From Flavobacterium sp. YJ01 (GTDB taxonomy: Bacteria; Bacteroidota; Bacteroidia; Flavobacteriales; Flavobacteriaceae): DNA of 64,000 bases. Below the pieces are notes generated by a model. That model worked only from the letters and a program-made list of their open reading frames with translations, was not told the DNA's origin and searched no databases. Made by a program: the position numbers and the translations under genes. This document shows, in pieces, positions 8,882 through 18,791 of the stretch (its first letter is position 1; each line of letters begins with the position of its first letter). The stretch lies in assembly GCF_029320955.1 (NCBI RefSeq), contig NZ_CP119757.1:1798001-1862000 (forward strand), given 5' to 3'.

Positions 8882-10306
8882 ATGTCTAAGTTGCAAGCTT
8901 TAAAAAACTTTCGTTTTCCGAATGTTTTTGTTCTTATCTTAATTATTTTTATTTCCTGCGCTTTACTAATTTGCATCAACTTTTTTACCATTAAAATCTT
9001 ATCTGCAAACAGAGCTTATGTAAATGGAGAATCTCATTATTCAAAAAGCCAGAAAGAAGCATCTAGACATCTCATCACTTATTTATATACCAAAAACCCC
9101 AATCAATGGAACCTGTATTGTGAAGAATTGAAAGTTCCTCAAGGCGATGGCATTGCTCGAATTACACTTTTAAAAGCTGGAGATAATGATATTGCAAGAA
9201 AAGGTCTGCTTATTGGACGAAATCACGAAGAGGATTTAGATGACATTATTTGGCTTTTTGACAATTTCAAAGAGGTTTCTTTTTTAGCCAAAGCAATCGA
9301 TGAATGGGGAAAAGGCGACAAACTCATTTTCAAACTATTTGTAATTGGACAAGAGGTTAATGCTAAAATCAACCGCAATCTTTTAACTTTAAAAGATCAA
9401 AGACAATATTTAAAAGAAATCAGCTCTATTAGTGATAGTTTAACGATCAATGAAAGAAACTTCTCTAATCTATTGGGTGAAGGAACCAGAAAAATAAAAG
9501 ACTTGTTAATCTTTACCAATGTCTTTTTTATTTTAGTCATTATTTGCAGTGTCTGCCTTTATTATTCTATAATGGTAAAAAGGCTTCTGCTTTCAAAAAA
9601 AGAAACCGAAGCAAAAAATGAAAATTTAATAGTTGTAAATCGCGAATTAGACAGGTTTGTTTATAGTGCATCTCACGATTTGAGATCTCCTATAACTTCT
9701 CTAAAAGGTCTTATCGAAATTACTTCTTTAGAAGATGATGTAACTCAAATTCGCAATTATCTCCAAATGATGCATCATAGTCTTGCAAGACAAGACCAAT
9801 TTATTAGCGACATTATAGATTATTCTAAGAATAAAAGAAAAGAAATAATCATGGAACCTGTAAGTTTGAAAGAGCTTTTTAATGAGGCCATTCTTCAATT
9901 AATGCACATTGAAAATGCCAATAGAATAAAATTTACCCAAGAACATTTAGTTGACGAAATTGAAAGCGATGGCCTTCGTTTAAAAATCATCATTAACAAT
10001 TTGATTTCAAATGCGATAAAATATTCTGATGCCAGCAAACAAGAAATGTTTATTTCTATCAAAACCTATTTTAGCGATGGTTTAAACAAAATTGAAGTTG
10101 CAGATAACGGAATCGGAATTACTGGTAAAGACAAAGAAAATATATTTGAAATGTACTTCGGGACAAACAAAAATAAAGGTTCTGGATTAGGTCTTTATAT
10201 TGTAAAAGAAGCCGTAGAAAACATTAAAGGAAATATTTCTGTTATTTCGGAAAGTACTGTCGGAAGTAAATTTATAGTAACAATACCACATTCACATGCC
10301 ATCTAA
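8882..10306 (+). CDS. Membrane sensor histidine kinase
   Basis: This 474-residue kinase has a membrane segment at about residues 15-38, an extracytoplasmic sensor region of about 165 residues and a second membrane segment at about 206-228. A short coiled linker leads to a HisKA domain with phospho-acceptor H265 in SASHDLRSP. The ATPase domain shows the N box NLISNAIKYS (373-382), DNGIGI (408-413) and GSGLGLYI (433-440). All key catalytic motifs are intact. The sensor region matches no domain I recognise. The gene overlaps the next one by 11 bases, so kinase and regulator are translationally coupled and probably form a pair. The input signal is unknown. Confidence 0.93.
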   Translation: MSKLQALKNFRFPNVFVLILIIFISCALLICINFFTIKILSANRAYVNGESHYSKSQKEASRHLITYLYTKNPNQWNLYCEELKVPQGDGIARITLLKAGDNDIARKGLLIGRNHEEDLDDIIWLFDNFKEVSFLAKAIDEWGKGDKLIFKLFVIGQEVNAKINRNLLTLKDQRQYLKEISSISDSLTINERNFSNLLGEGTRKIKDLLIFTNVFFILVIICSVCLYYSIMVKRLLLSKKETEAKNENLIVVNRELDRFVYSASHDLRSPITSLKGLIEITSLEDDVTQIRNYLQMMHHSLARQDQFISDIIDYSKNKRKEIIMEPVSLKELFNEAILQLMHIENANRIKFTQEHLVDEIESDGLRLKIIINNLISNAIKYSDASKQEMFISIKTYFSDGLNKIEVADNGIGITGKDKENIFEMYFGTNKNKGSGLGLYIVKEAVENIKGNISVISESTVGSKFIVTIPHSHAI

Positions 10307-10679
10307 ACCTGACTTTTTACTAGTAGAAGATAATTTAATTGACCAATTTGTTACTAAAAAACTACTCAAAAAAGGATTAAATATAAATCCTTTATTTATT
10401 GCAAATAATGGGAAAGAAGCCATTGATTGGCTTATACAAAATCCAATTCAAAACTCTTTAGTTATACTTTTAGATATTCAAATGCCTGTAATGAATGGAT
10501 TTGAATTTTTGGAGGAATTTGCTAGACTTGCAGAAAAAATAAATAGCAAAGTGGAAATTTTTGTCCTTTCTTCAACTTTGGATACAGATGAGATTAGAAA
10601 AGCAAAAGAAAACAAGTATGTAACTGATTTTTGGAGCAAACCTTTTTGTCTAGAGACATTAAAAAATACTTTCCTATAA
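10296..10679 (+). CDS. Single-domain (CheY-like) response regulator
   Basis: This 127-residue receiver domain has no output domain. The acidic pocket is in LLVEDN (residues 7-12), the phospho-acceptor is D60 in LLDIQMPVMNG, and the conserved Lys is K115 in WSKPF. Ser/Thr occupy the switch position (VLSST). The start codon lies inside the 3' end of the kinase gene. Without a DNA-binding domain it must act through protein contacts or as a phosphorelay intermediate; its target is not in this window. Confidence 0.93.
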   Translation: MPSKPDFLLVEDNLIDQFVTKKLLKKGLNINPLFIANNGKEAIDWLIQNPIQNSLVILLDIQMPVMNGFEFLEEFARLAEKINSKVEIFVLSSTLDTDEIRKAKENKYVTDFWSKPFCLETLKNTFL

Positions 10680-10685
10680 GGTTTT

Positions 10686-11843
10686 TTATTCTAAAACGCG
10701 ATTTACTTGAGAAAAAGCTCTTGTGTAGTAAGGCTCTTTTGTAGAAGAAATCATTACGCCACCGTGAGTAGAAGAATGCACAAATTTGATTTCTCCTTCA
10801 GCAACTTCTACAATCATTCCAACATGGTTAATATGACGTCTTCCGTTGGTTCTAAAGAAAATCAAATCACCTTTTTGTGCTTCGTCTGTATTTACTTTTG
10901 TTCCGATACGAGATTGTTCTATTGAACTTCTTGGAAGTTTAATATCAAAATTATTAAAAGTACAAATCATTAAACCTGAGCAATCGAAACCTGCCTTTGT
11001 AGTTCCGCCAGAACGATATCGAATTCCGATGTTCTCAGTTGCATTTGCGATAAGCTGATCTATTAATTCAGAATGACTTCCTGTCGCCAATTTTACAAAG
11101 GTAGAATCTTTTTTAATTTCTGCTGTTTCAGCTATTTGCACAGGTGAAGTAATTGCTGCATTTTGCGATTCTTGGATTGCTTTACTCGCTTGAATTGCAT
11201 CGGCTTTTTCTTTAGGAAGACGAATTTTTAAAAGGTAACCAACAGGAACTTTTCCTTTTATTGATGGATTTTGACGTTCTAATTCTGCAACCGTTATTCC
11301 GTATTCTTTTGAAATACCGTATTTCGTTTCTTTTGCTTTAACTTCTCTAAAAAGTTCCACTTCTTTTGAAACTATTTCTTGAATAACAGGCTTATCGTTT
11401 GTTGTCGGATTATCAGAAGGAATGATGATTTTTTGTCCTATTTTTAAACCTTCTGTTTCCAAAAGCGGATTGGCTTTCTTTAATTCATCAACAGTTACAT
11501 TGTATTTTTTAGAAATTCCCCAAAGTGTTTCTTTAGACAAAACTTCGTGAGAACCTGAAGTGTTATTTACAATTGCTTCTGATTTTGGTTCTGTTTTAAC
11601 TTCAGGTTTATTTTTACCTTTGGCAATCTCTTTATTTTTAGTAGGAATTAAAAGAACCGAATTTAACTTTAGAATTTTAGGAGCATTTGGATTGGCATCG
11701 TTGATATCTTTAACCTTAACTCCATATTTTTTAGCAATAATAGAAAGGTTTTCACCTTGCGAAATTTTGTGTTTAGTATAATTGTCTTGTGCAAAAGCAC
11801 CAACACTACAAAAAATCAAAACTATTATAAATCTAAAAATCAT
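10686..11843 (-). CDS. Secreted LysM / NlpC-P60 peptidoglycan endopeptidase
   Basis: This 385-residue protein has a signal peptide (residues 1-18, ending SVGAFAQ). Three LysM-type carbohydrate-binding repeats follow at about residues 24-68, 98-142 and 160-210, then a charged linker. The C-terminal NlpC/P60 cysteine peptidase domain spans about 262-385. The catalytic triad is visible as C288 in FDCSGL, H340 in INHVGM and H356 in FVHSST. Such proteins cut peptide cross-bridges in the periplasm during wall growth or turnover. It is convergent with the response regulator, with 6 bases between. A -7 element (CAAATATA on the + strand, 11909-11916) lies upstream. Confidence 0.92.
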   Translation of the reverse strand: MIFRFIIVLIFCSVGAFAQDNYTKHKISQGENLSIIAKKYGVKVKDINDANPNAPKILKLNSVLLIPTKNKEIAKGKNKPEVKTEPKSEAIVNNTSGSHEVLSKETLWGISKKYNVTVDELKKANPLLETEGLKIGQKIIIPSDNPTTNDKPVIQEIVSKEVELFREVKAKETKYGISKEYGITVAELERQNPSIKGKVPVGYLLKIRLPKEKADAIQASKAIQESQNAAITSPVQIAETAEIKKDSTFVKLATGSHSELIDQLIANATENIGIRYRSGGTTKAGFDCSGLMICTFNNFDIKLPRSSIEQSRIGTKVNTDEAQKGDLIFFRTNGRRHINHVGMIVEVAEGEIKFVHSSTHGGVMISSTKEPYYTRAFSQVNRVLE

Positions 11844-12170
11844 ATTTACTATTTAAGTTAGTATTTCTTATTTTTTAAGTTTCATTACAGAATTAAACTC
11901 AAAAGTTACAAATATATTACCTCAAAGGCGAATTTAACTCTTAAAACTATAAAATCAATAATTTTTAACAATTAATTTCATCTAAATTAAGACCTACGGC
12001 ATAAAAATTAAGCCAACTTTTTGAAAAGCAGATTTTTACAACTTTACTATAAATTAAGATTTAATATTAACTTAACTTTCAAAAAAAATACTCATTTATT
12101 CTATTTTTCAATTACTCATATATAAGATAAATTTTCAGGTTTAGCAATAAAAAGCTAGATCATAAAAAAA
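11844..12170. other. Intergenic region without a gene
   Basis: A/T-rich DNA between the LysM peptidase start and the aconitase terminator. I see only the candidate -7 element at 11909-11916 (minus-strand TATATTTG) for the peptidase gene. No tRNA, ORF or repeat was recognised. Confidence 0.5.
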
Positions 12171-12197
12171 AATGCCCTGAAAAAACAACAGGGCATT
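12171..12197 (-). terminator. Terminator after the first aconitase gene
   Basis: AATGCCCTG pairs perfectly with CAGGGCATT. On the minus strand it is followed by a long T-run. Confidence 0.9.
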
Positions 12198-12224
12198 TTT
12201 GATCTGAATATATAAATCTTACTA

Positions 12225-14489
12225 TTAAGCTTTTCCAGCCGCAATTAAGTTCAATGCCGAACCAGCAACAAACCAGCCAATTTGACCTTCGTTATAAGTA
12301 TGATTTGCTAAGATTATATCTTTTGTTCCATCTGCATGAATGAATTCCAAAGTCAATGGTTTACCCGGAGCAAATTCAGTTAAATCTAAGAAGTTAATTG
12401 TATCATCTTCTTGAATTTTATCATAATCAGCTTCATTTGCAAAAGTCAACCCTAAAAGGCCTTGTTTTTTCAAATTTGTTTCGTGAATACGAGCGAAAGA
12501 TTTTACTAATACTGCTTTAACACCCAAGAAACGTGGCTCCATTGCAGCATGCTCACGAGAAGATCCTTCTCCATAATTGTGATCTCCGACAACAATAGAC
12601 GGAACTCCAGCCGCTTTATAGGCACGGGCAACTGCAGGAACAGCGTCGTATTGACCTGTTAATTGATTTTTAACAGAGTTTGTTTTTTGGTTGTAAGCGT
12701 TTACAGCACCAATCAACATATTGTTAGAAATATTATCTAAGTGTCCTCGGAAACGTAACCAAGGTCCAGCCATGGAAATATGGTCAGTTGTACATTTTCC
12801 AAATGCTTTAATCAATAATTTAGCGCCAGTAATATTTTTACCATCCCAAGCATCAAACGGAGCCAATAATTGCAGACGCTCAGAAGTTGGATTAACCACT
12901 ACCTGAACACTTGATCCGTCCTCAGCAGGAGCTTGGAATCCAGGATCTTCAGCGTAAAAACCTTTTGAAGGAAGTTCATCTCCTGTTGGAGCATCAAGCA
13001 TTACTTCTTCACCTTCTTCATTTATCAATTTATCAGTCAATGGGTTAAAACCTAAATCTCCTGCAATTGCCATTGCTGTTACCAATTCTGGAGAACCAAC
13101 AAAAGCCAATGTATTAGGATTACCGTCTGCACGTTTTGAGAAATTACGGTTGAAAGAATGAACTATTGTATTTCTTTCTTCTTTTTCTGCTCCTTCTCTA
13201 TCCCACATACCAATACATGGTCCGCAGGCATTTGCAAAAACAGTTGCTCCAATTTTATGAAACGTATCAATAAATCCATCTCTTTCGATAGTTGAACGAA
13301 CTACTTCAGAACCTGGAGTAATTGTAAACTCCGCTTTTGTTTTTAAGTTTTTATCAGCAACTTGTCTTGCCAAAGAAGCTGCACGAGAAATATCTTCGTA
13401 AGAAGAGTTTGTACAAGATCCTATTAAACCAACTTGAATTTGTAATGGCCAATTGTTTTTGATCGCTTCTTCTTTCATTTTAGAAATTGGCGTAGCTAAA
13501 TCTGGAGTAAAAGGTCCATTTAAATGTGGTTCTAATTCAGACAAATTAATTTCAATAACTTGATCAAAATATTGCTCCGGATTAGCGTATACTTCTGGAT
13601 CTCCTGTTAAATATGGCGCAATTTTATCAGCTGCATCTGCAACATCAGCACGATTTGTAGAACGAAGATAACGCCCCATTGAAGCATCATACCCAAAAGT
13701 AGAAGTTGTAGCTCCAATTTCGGCACCCATATTACAGATTGTTCCTTTACCAGTACAAGACATTGATGTTGCGCCTTCTCCAAAATATTCTACAATAGCA
13801 CCAGTACCACCTTTTACAGTAAGAATACCGGCAACTTTAAGAATAACATCTTTTGGAGCTGTCCATCCTGATAATTTACCTGTCAACTTAACTCCAATTA
13901 ATTTTGGAAATTTAAGTTCCCAAGCCATACCAGACATTACGTCTACAGCGTCTGCTCCACCAACTCCAATTGCTACCATTCCTAAACCACCTGCATTTAC
14001 AGTATGAGAATCGGTACCGATCATCATTCCGCCTGGAAATGCATAGTTTTCAAGCACAACTTGGTGAATGATTCCTGCACCTGGTTTCCAAAAACCAATT
14101 CCGTATTTATTTGAAACTGAAGATAGGAAGTCAAAAACTTCATTGCTTTGTGTTTTTGCTCTGGCCAAATCTGTTACTGCATCTACCTTTGCTTGAATCA
14201 AGTGATCGCAATGAACCGTTGTTGGTACCGCCACTTTAGATTTTCCTGCGTGCATAAACTGCAATAATGCCATTTGTGCTGTTGCATCTTGACAAGCAAC
14301 ACGATCTGGCGCGAAGTCAACATAATCAACTCCTCTTCCAAACGCCTTAGTTGGATTTCCATCCCAAAGATGATTGTATAAAATTTTTTCCGTTAAAGTA
14401 AGTGGACGACCAACAATTTCGCGCGCTTTGTCAACACGAGCTGGCATGTTCTCATACACTTTTTTTATCATTTCAATATCAAAAGCCAT
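12225..14489 (-). CDS. acnA: Aconitate hydratase, mitochondrial/AcnA-like type
   Basis: This 754-residue [4Fe-4S] enzyme interconverts citrate and isocitrate in the TCA cycle. The three cluster cysteines are visible: C359 in [10 protein letters not shown], and C422 and C425 in NACGPCIG. Other family blocks are [13 protein letters not shown] (158-170) and [12 protein letters not shown] near residue 650. The length and N-terminus ([14 protein letters not shown]) resemble the eukaryotic mitochondrial enzyme rather than the ~890-residue bacterial AcnA. The start is an ATG. It lies directly downstream of acnB but is separated from it by a strong terminator, so the two aconitases can be expressed independently. 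Confidence 0.95.
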   Translation of the reverse strand: MAFDIEMIKKVYENMPARVDKAREIVGRPLTLTEKILYNHLWDGNPTKAFGRGVDYVDFAPDRVACQDATAQMALLQFMHAGKSKVAVPTTVHCDHLIQAKVDAVTDLARAKTQSNEVFDFLSSVSNKYGIGFWKPGAGIIHQVVLENYAFPGGMMIGTDSHTVNAGGLGMVAIGVGGADAVDVMSGMAWELKFPKLIGVKLTGKLSGWTAPKDVILKVAGILTVKGGTGAIVEYFGEGATSMSCTGKGTICNMGAEIGATTSTFGYDASMGRYLRSTNRADVADAADKIAPYLTGDPEVYANPEQYFDQVIEINLSELEPHLNGPFTPDLATPISKMKEEAIKNNWPLQIQVGLIGSCTNSSYEDISRAASLARQVADKNLKTKAEFTITPGSEVVRSTIERDGFIDTFHKIGATVFANACGPCIGMWDREGAEKEERNTIVHSFNRNFSKRADGNPNTLAFVGSPELVTAMAIAGDLGFNPLTDKLINEEGEEVMLDAPTGDELPSKGFYAEDPGFQAPAEDGSSVQVVVNPTSERLQLLAPFDAWDGKNITGAKLLIKAFGKCTTDHISMAGPWLRFRGHLDNISNNMLIGAVNAYNQKTNSVKNQLTGQYDAVPAVARAYKAAGVPSIVVGDHNYGEGSSREHAAMEPRFLGVKAVLVKSFARIHETNLKKQGLLGLTFANEADYDKIQEDDTINFLDLTEFAPGKPLTLEFIHADGTKDIILANHTYNEGQIGWFVAGSALNLIAAGKA

Positions 14490-14561
14490 AAGTTTTATTG
14501 TTTTGTTTTTTTTTATTTTCTAACATGACAAGTTACAAAAAAATGAACAGCTATAAAAGAA

Positions 14562-14588
14562 AAAGCCCGAGTTTATCGCTCGGGCTTT
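14562..14588 (-). terminator. Terminator between acnB and the second aconitase gene
   Basis: AAAGCCCGAG pairs perfectly with CTCGGGCTTT around a 7-base loop. On the minus strand it ends in TTTCTTTT. Confidence 0.9.
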
Positions 14589-14609
14589 GAAATATTAATA
14601 ATCGTAAGA

Positions 14610-17381
14610 TTACATAACTAATTGCTTGTTAGAAGGTGCAAACTTAGTTAAGTTAATACCATCAACTGCAGCAGTATATTCTTCAATAGTAGGAGTTCTG
14701 CCTAAAATTGTAGATAATACCACAACTGGAGTAGAAGAAAGAAGAGATTCTCCTTTTTTACCTTCTTTATCCTCAACAACTCTTCCTTGGAAAAGACGAG
14801 TAGATGTTGCCATTACTGTATCTCCTTTAGCTGCTTTTTCTTGGTTACCCATACAAAGGTTACATCCTGGACGCTCTAAATACAACATGTTTTCGTATTC
14901 TGTACGTGCAGCACCTTTTGGAGCGTTATCGTCGAATTCGAAACCTGAGTATTTTTGTAAAACTTCCCAGTCACCTTCAGCTTTAAGCTCATCTACAATA
15001 TTGTAAGTTGGCGGAGCTACAACAAGTGGAGCCTTAAATTCAACTTTACCTGTTTGCGCTTCAACATTTTTCAACATTTGAGCAAGGATTTTCATATCTC
15101 CTTTGTGAACCATACAAGATCCAATAAATCCAAGATCTACTTTCTTATCTCCTCCGTAGAAAGATAAAGGTCTGATTGTATCGTGAGTGTATCTTTTAGA
15201 AACATCAGCATTATTTACGTCTGGATCAGCAATCATTGGCTCAGCAATTTGATCTAAATCAACTACAACTTCAGCATAATACTTAGCATTTGCATCTGGA
15301 GTTAAAGCTGGTTTTTCTGCCGATTTAATTTCAGCAATTCTCTTGTCAGCTTTGTTGATTAATCCTTGAAGAACGTGTTTCTCGTTATCCATTCCTTTAT
15401 CGATCATAATCTGAATTCTGCCTTTTGCAATTTCCAATGATTCGATTAAAGTATCATCTTCAGAAATACAGATAGATGCTTTTGCCTTCATCTCTGCAGT
15501 CCAGTCTGTAAATGTAAACGCTTGGTCAGCGGTAAGTGTTCCAATGTGAACCTCAATGATTCTTCCTTGGAATACATTTTCTCCTCCAAATTGATGAAGC
15601 ATTTGCGCTTGAGTAGCATGAACCACATCACGGAAGTCCATATACCCTTTCATATCTCCTTTGAAAGTAACTTTTACAGATTCTGGAATTGGCATTGAAG
15701 CCTCTCCAGTAGCCAATGCAAGAGCAACAGTTCCTGAGTCAGCACCAAAAGCAACACCCTTAGACATTCTCGTATGAGAGTCACCACCAATAATGATAGC
15801 CCATTCATCAATAGTAATATCATTAAGTACTTTATGGATTACGTCTGTCATTGAATGATAAACTCCTTTCGGATCACGAGCTGTGATTAAACCGAAATCG
15901 TTCATGAATTTCATCAATTTAGGAATATTTGCCTGAGCTTTTTTATCCCAAACCGAAGCAGTGTGACAACCAGATTGGTAAGCACCATCAACAATTGGAG
16001 AAATAACCGTAGCCGCCATAGATTCTAATTCCTGCGCAGTCATAAGACCTGTAGTATCCTGAGAACCTACAATATTAACTTCAACACGAACGTCAGAACC
16101 AGCGTGCAATACTTTACCTGGCGCAATACCAACTGCATTTTTGTTGAAGATTTTCTCTACTGCCGTAAGGCCTTGTCCTTCATGAGAAACTTCTTTTGAT
16201 GGAGCATACACAAGCGGAGCTTCAACGTCTAAAACTTTAGCCGCTAATGTTTGAAGTTTTTTACCAAATACGATAGCATAAGAACCACCAGCTTTGATAA
16301 ATTCCATTTTTTGAGGAGTAAATGCTTTAGAAATATCAATTAATTCTTGATCTCCATTATAAAGTTTTTTCTCCTTAACATTTATTGTAAGAACCGTTCC
16401 TGTAGCAACCGAATATGTTTGCTCTAGAATTGGTTCATCGTTTTCGTTACGAATAACATTTCCTTCTGAATCAACTTTTTTAACCCAGTTTTTAAGATCC
16501 AAACCAATACCACCAGTAACATCAACCGTAGTTAAGAAAATTGGAGAAATTCCGTTTGTTCCACCAACAATTGGAGCAATATTTACGAATGGAATATAAG
16601 GACTTGCTTGTTTTCCTGTCCAAAGTGCCACGTTATTTACACCTGACATTCTAGAAGAACCAACTCCCATTGTTCCTTTTTCAGCAATCAACATTACGCT
16701 TTTATCAGGATGCTGTGCTTGTAATGCTTTAATTTCTTGCTGCGCCTGAGGCGTAATCATACACTGGCCATGAAGTTCACGATCTGAACGAGAGTGTGCT
16801 TGATTACCTGGAGAAAGTAAATCTGTAGAAATATCTCCTTCACCAGCAATAAAAGTAACTACCTTAATTTCATCAGCTACCTCTGGAAGTTTTGTAAAGA
16901 ACTCAGCTTGAGCATAACTTTCAAGGATTTCTTTTGCAATTGCATTATCATTTTTGAATGCTTCTACCAAACGATCTGTATCTGCTTCGTAAAGGAAAAC
17001 TTGTGTCTTTAATACTTTTGCCGCTTCTTTTGCGATAGCTGCATCATAGCCTAAAGCTAAATCAAGTAACACTTCAATAGATGGTCCACCTTTCATGTGT
17101 GAAAGTAACTCAAAAGCAAAAGCTGGAGTGATTTCTTTTACTACTGATTGACCAAGAATAATTTCTTTTAAAAACTTTGCTTTTTCACCTGCAGCACTTG
17201 TAGTACCCGGTAATGTATTGTAAATAAAAAACTTAAGAGAGTCTTCGCGATGTGCGTTATCTGCATCTTTAATTTGAGCAATGATTTCGCTTAATAATTC
17301 AGCTCCATCAATTGGTTTAGGGTGTAACCCTTGATTTTTTCTTTCTTCAATTTCTTGAATGTAATCCTGATAAATATTCAT
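14610..17381 (-). CDS. acnB: Bifunctional aconitate hydratase 2 / 2-methylisocitrate dehydratase
   Basis: This 923-residue AcnB has the HEAT-like N-terminal domain (residues 1-160), a swivel domain, and a C-terminal catalytic region. The cluster cysteines are C756 in GSCMVHKG and C840/C843 in RPGCNLCMGN. SGCHTASVW and IIGGDSHTRMSKGVAFGAD are further AcnB blocks. I place the start at the ATG 17381 (MNIYQDYIQEIEERK), which aligns with the E. coli N-terminus. A longer frame reaches a TTG at 17411, but that codon lies inside the -7 promoter element. AcnB works in the TCA cycle and may act in the methylcitrate cycle. E. coli AcnB also binds mRNA as the apo-form; nothing here shows that. Confidence 0.95.
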   Translation of the reverse strand: MNIYQDYIQEIEERKNQGLHPKPIDGAELLSEIIAQIKDADNAHREDSLKFFIYNTLPGTTSAAGEKAKFLKEIILGQSVVKEITPAFAFELLSHMKGGPSIEVLLDLALGYDAAIAKEAAKVLKTQVFLYEADTDRLVEAFKNDNAIAKEILESYAQAEFFTKLPEVADEIKVVTFIAGEGDISTDLLSPGNQAHSRSDRELHGQCMITPQAQQEIKALQAQHPDKSVMLIAEKGTMGVGSSRMSGVNNVALWTGKQASPYIPFVNIAPIVGGTNGISPIFLTTVDVTGGIGLDLKNWVKKVDSEGNVIRNENDEPILEQTYSVATGTVLTINVKEKKLYNGDQELIDISKAFTPQKMEFIKAGGSYAIVFGKKLQTLAAKVLDVEAPLVYAPSKEVSHEGQGLTAVEKIFNKNAVGIAPGKVLHAGSDVRVEVNIVGSQDTTGLMTAQELESMAATVISPIVDGAYQSGCHTASVWDKKAQANIPKLMKFMNDFGLITARDPKGVYHSMTDVIHKVLNDITIDEWAIIIGGDSHTRMSKGVAFGADSGTVALALATGEASMPIPESVKVTFKGDMKGYMDFRDVVHATQAQMLHQFGGENVFQGRIIEVHIGTLTADQAFTFTDWTAEMKAKASICISEDDTLIESLEIAKGRIQIMIDKGMDNEKHVLQGLINKADKRIAEIKSAEKPALTPDANAKYYAEVVVDLDQIAEPMIADPDVNNADVSKRYTHDTIRPLSFYGGDKKVDLGFIGSCMVHKGDMKILAQMLKNVEAQTGKVEFKAPLVVAPPTYNIVDELKAEGDWEVLQKYSGFEFDDNAPKGAARTEYENMLYLERPGCNLCMGNQEKAAKGDTVMATSTRLFQGRVVEDKEGKKGESLLSSTPVVVLSTILGRTPTIEEYTAAVDGINLTKFAPSNKQLVM

Positions 17382-17408
17382 AATAAAAGCGGATTTATTT
17401 TTTTGAGG

Positions 17409-17416
17409 CAAATTTA
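17409..17416 (-). promoter_or_regulatory. -7 promoter element of acnB
   Basis: The minus strand reads TAAATTTG, which fits TAnnTTTG, 28 bases before the ATG at 17381. This implies a leader of about 25 bases and rules out the upstream TTG start. Confidence 0.55.
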
Positions 17417-17713
17417 AGCATTAAACCCGATAATTAAAAAAAATATAATAGAAGTCCGCTTTTCAAAAATTATTATTGCTAAAAAACGATTTTCACTGCT
17501 TGTTTTTGCCGAAAATTCAGTTTTATATTAAAATAATGAATTATTAACATTTAAAAATCTTTTCTTTAACAAAGTCGAAATTCAATGTTATATTGTAAGT
17601 GAGATTTTACCTCTATTTTCACTAAGAACCTTTCTAAATTAGCAATTATAACGTTATAGTTGAGATTTAAAACGTCGTTATGGGAAGATTTCCATACTAC
17701 CCAAAAAACAAAA
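17417..17713. other. Intergenic region without a gene
   Basis: A/T-rich DNA upstream of acnB and downstream of the MoxR gene. No RNA gene, repeat or ORF was recognised apart from the flanking promoter and terminator. Confidence 0.5.
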
Positions 17714-17738
17714 AATCCTGATAATTATTACCAGGATT
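17714..17738 (-). terminator. Terminator after the MoxR gene
   Basis: AATCCTG pairs with CAGGATT. On the minus strand it is followed by TTTTTTGTTTTTT. Confidence 0.75.
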
Positions 17739-17759
17739 TTCTTGAATAAATTTTATTTT

Positions 17760-18713
17760 TTAGAGCAGTTTTTGAATGATAACTTCTTCTGTTATTCCTT
17801 CCGCATCTGCTTTATAGTTTTTGATAATTCTGTGTCTTAAAATTCCAGTTGCAACAGCTTTTACATCCTCAATATCCGGAGAAAACTTTCCATTAAAAGC
17901 GGCATGAGCTTTAGCAGCTAAAATCAAATTCTGAGAAGCTCTCGGACCTGCACCCCAATCTAGATAATTTTTTACAAAATCATTTGATAATGAATTATCT
18001 GGTCTTGTTTTACTAACCAAAGTTACAGCGTATTCAATAACATTATCTGCAACAGGAATTCTACGAATTAAATGCTGAAAATCGATAATTTCCTGTGCAT
18101 TAAACAACGGATTAATTACCGTTTTAACATCCGAAGTTGTTCTTTTTACTACTTGTACTTCTTCTTCAAAAGTTGGATACTCTAATTTAATCGCAAACAT
18201 AAAACGATCCAGCTGCGCTTCTGGCAAAGGATAAGTTCCTTCTTGCTCAATTGGGTTTTGTGTCGCCAAAACAAAATACGGTAAATCTAATTTATGATGC
18301 TGTCCTGCAATAGTCACCGATCTTTCTTGCATCGCTTCTAATAAAGCGGCTTGTGTTTTTGGCGGCGTTCTATTTATCTCGTCAGCCAAAATAATATTAG
18401 AAAAAATCGGACCTTTAATAAACTTGAAGTTTCTATTTTCATCCAAAATTTCGCTTCCTAAAATATCAGAAGGCATCAAATCTGGCGTAAACTGAATTCT
18501 TTTAAAATCTAATCCCAAAGCTTGAGACAAAGTATTTATCATCAAGGTTTTTGCTAAACCTGGAACCCCAATCAGAAGCGCGTGTCCTCCAGAAAATATA
18601 CAAAGTAAAATTTGATCTACAACGGCATCTTGCCCTACAATTATTTTCGCTATTTCGTTTTTTAGCTCATTTCTTTTTTGAACTAAATTGTGAATTGCTG
18701 TTACGTCAGACAT
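17760..18713 (-). CDS. MoxR-family AAA+ ATPase
   Basis: This 317-residue AAA+ ATPase has Walker A GVPGLAKT (49-56), Walker B IILADE (107-112) and sensor/arginine-finger blocks ATQNPIEQEGTYPLPEAQLD. The DLMPSDILG segment is characteristic of MoxR. These chaperone-like ATPases help mature or activate partner proteins, often together with DUF58 and VWA-domain proteins. No such partner is encoded downstream here, where a terminator follows immediately. The upstream neighbour is a SurA-like isomerase with its own terminator. Confidence 0.93.
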   Translation of the reverse strand: MSDVTAIHNLVQKRNELKNEIAKIIVGQDAVVDQILLCIFSGGHALLIGVPGLAKTLMINTLSQALGLDFKRIQFTPDLMPSDILGSEILDENRNFKFIKGPIFSNIILADEINRTPPKTQAALLEAMQERSVTIAGQHHKLDLPYFVLATQNPIEQEGTYPLPEAQLDRFMFAIKLEYPTFEEEVQVVKRTTSDVKTVINPLFNAQEIIDFQHLIRRIPVADNVIEYAVTLVSKTRPDNSLSNDFVKNYLDWGAGPRASQNLILAAKAHAAFNGKFSPDIEDVKAVATGILRHRIIKNYKADAEGITEEVIIQKLL

Positions 18714-18734
18714 TTATGAATATATTTTAAATTA

Positions 18735-18774
18735 AAAAGAGTTAGCTTTACGAATTCATAAAACTAACTCTTTT
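18735..18774 (-). terminator. Terminator after the SurA-like gene
   Basis: AAAAGAGTTAG pairs with CTAACTCTTTT around an 18-base loop; a T-run follows on the minus strand. Confidence 0.75.
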
Positions 18775-18791
18775 TATTTATTTAATAAAAA

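Noticed and set aside
17382..17411. Longer acnB reading frame starting with TTG at 17411
   Set aside because: The TTG lies inside the -7 element TAAATTTG and the extra residues are not in the AcnB family; the ATG at 17381 aligns with known N-termini.
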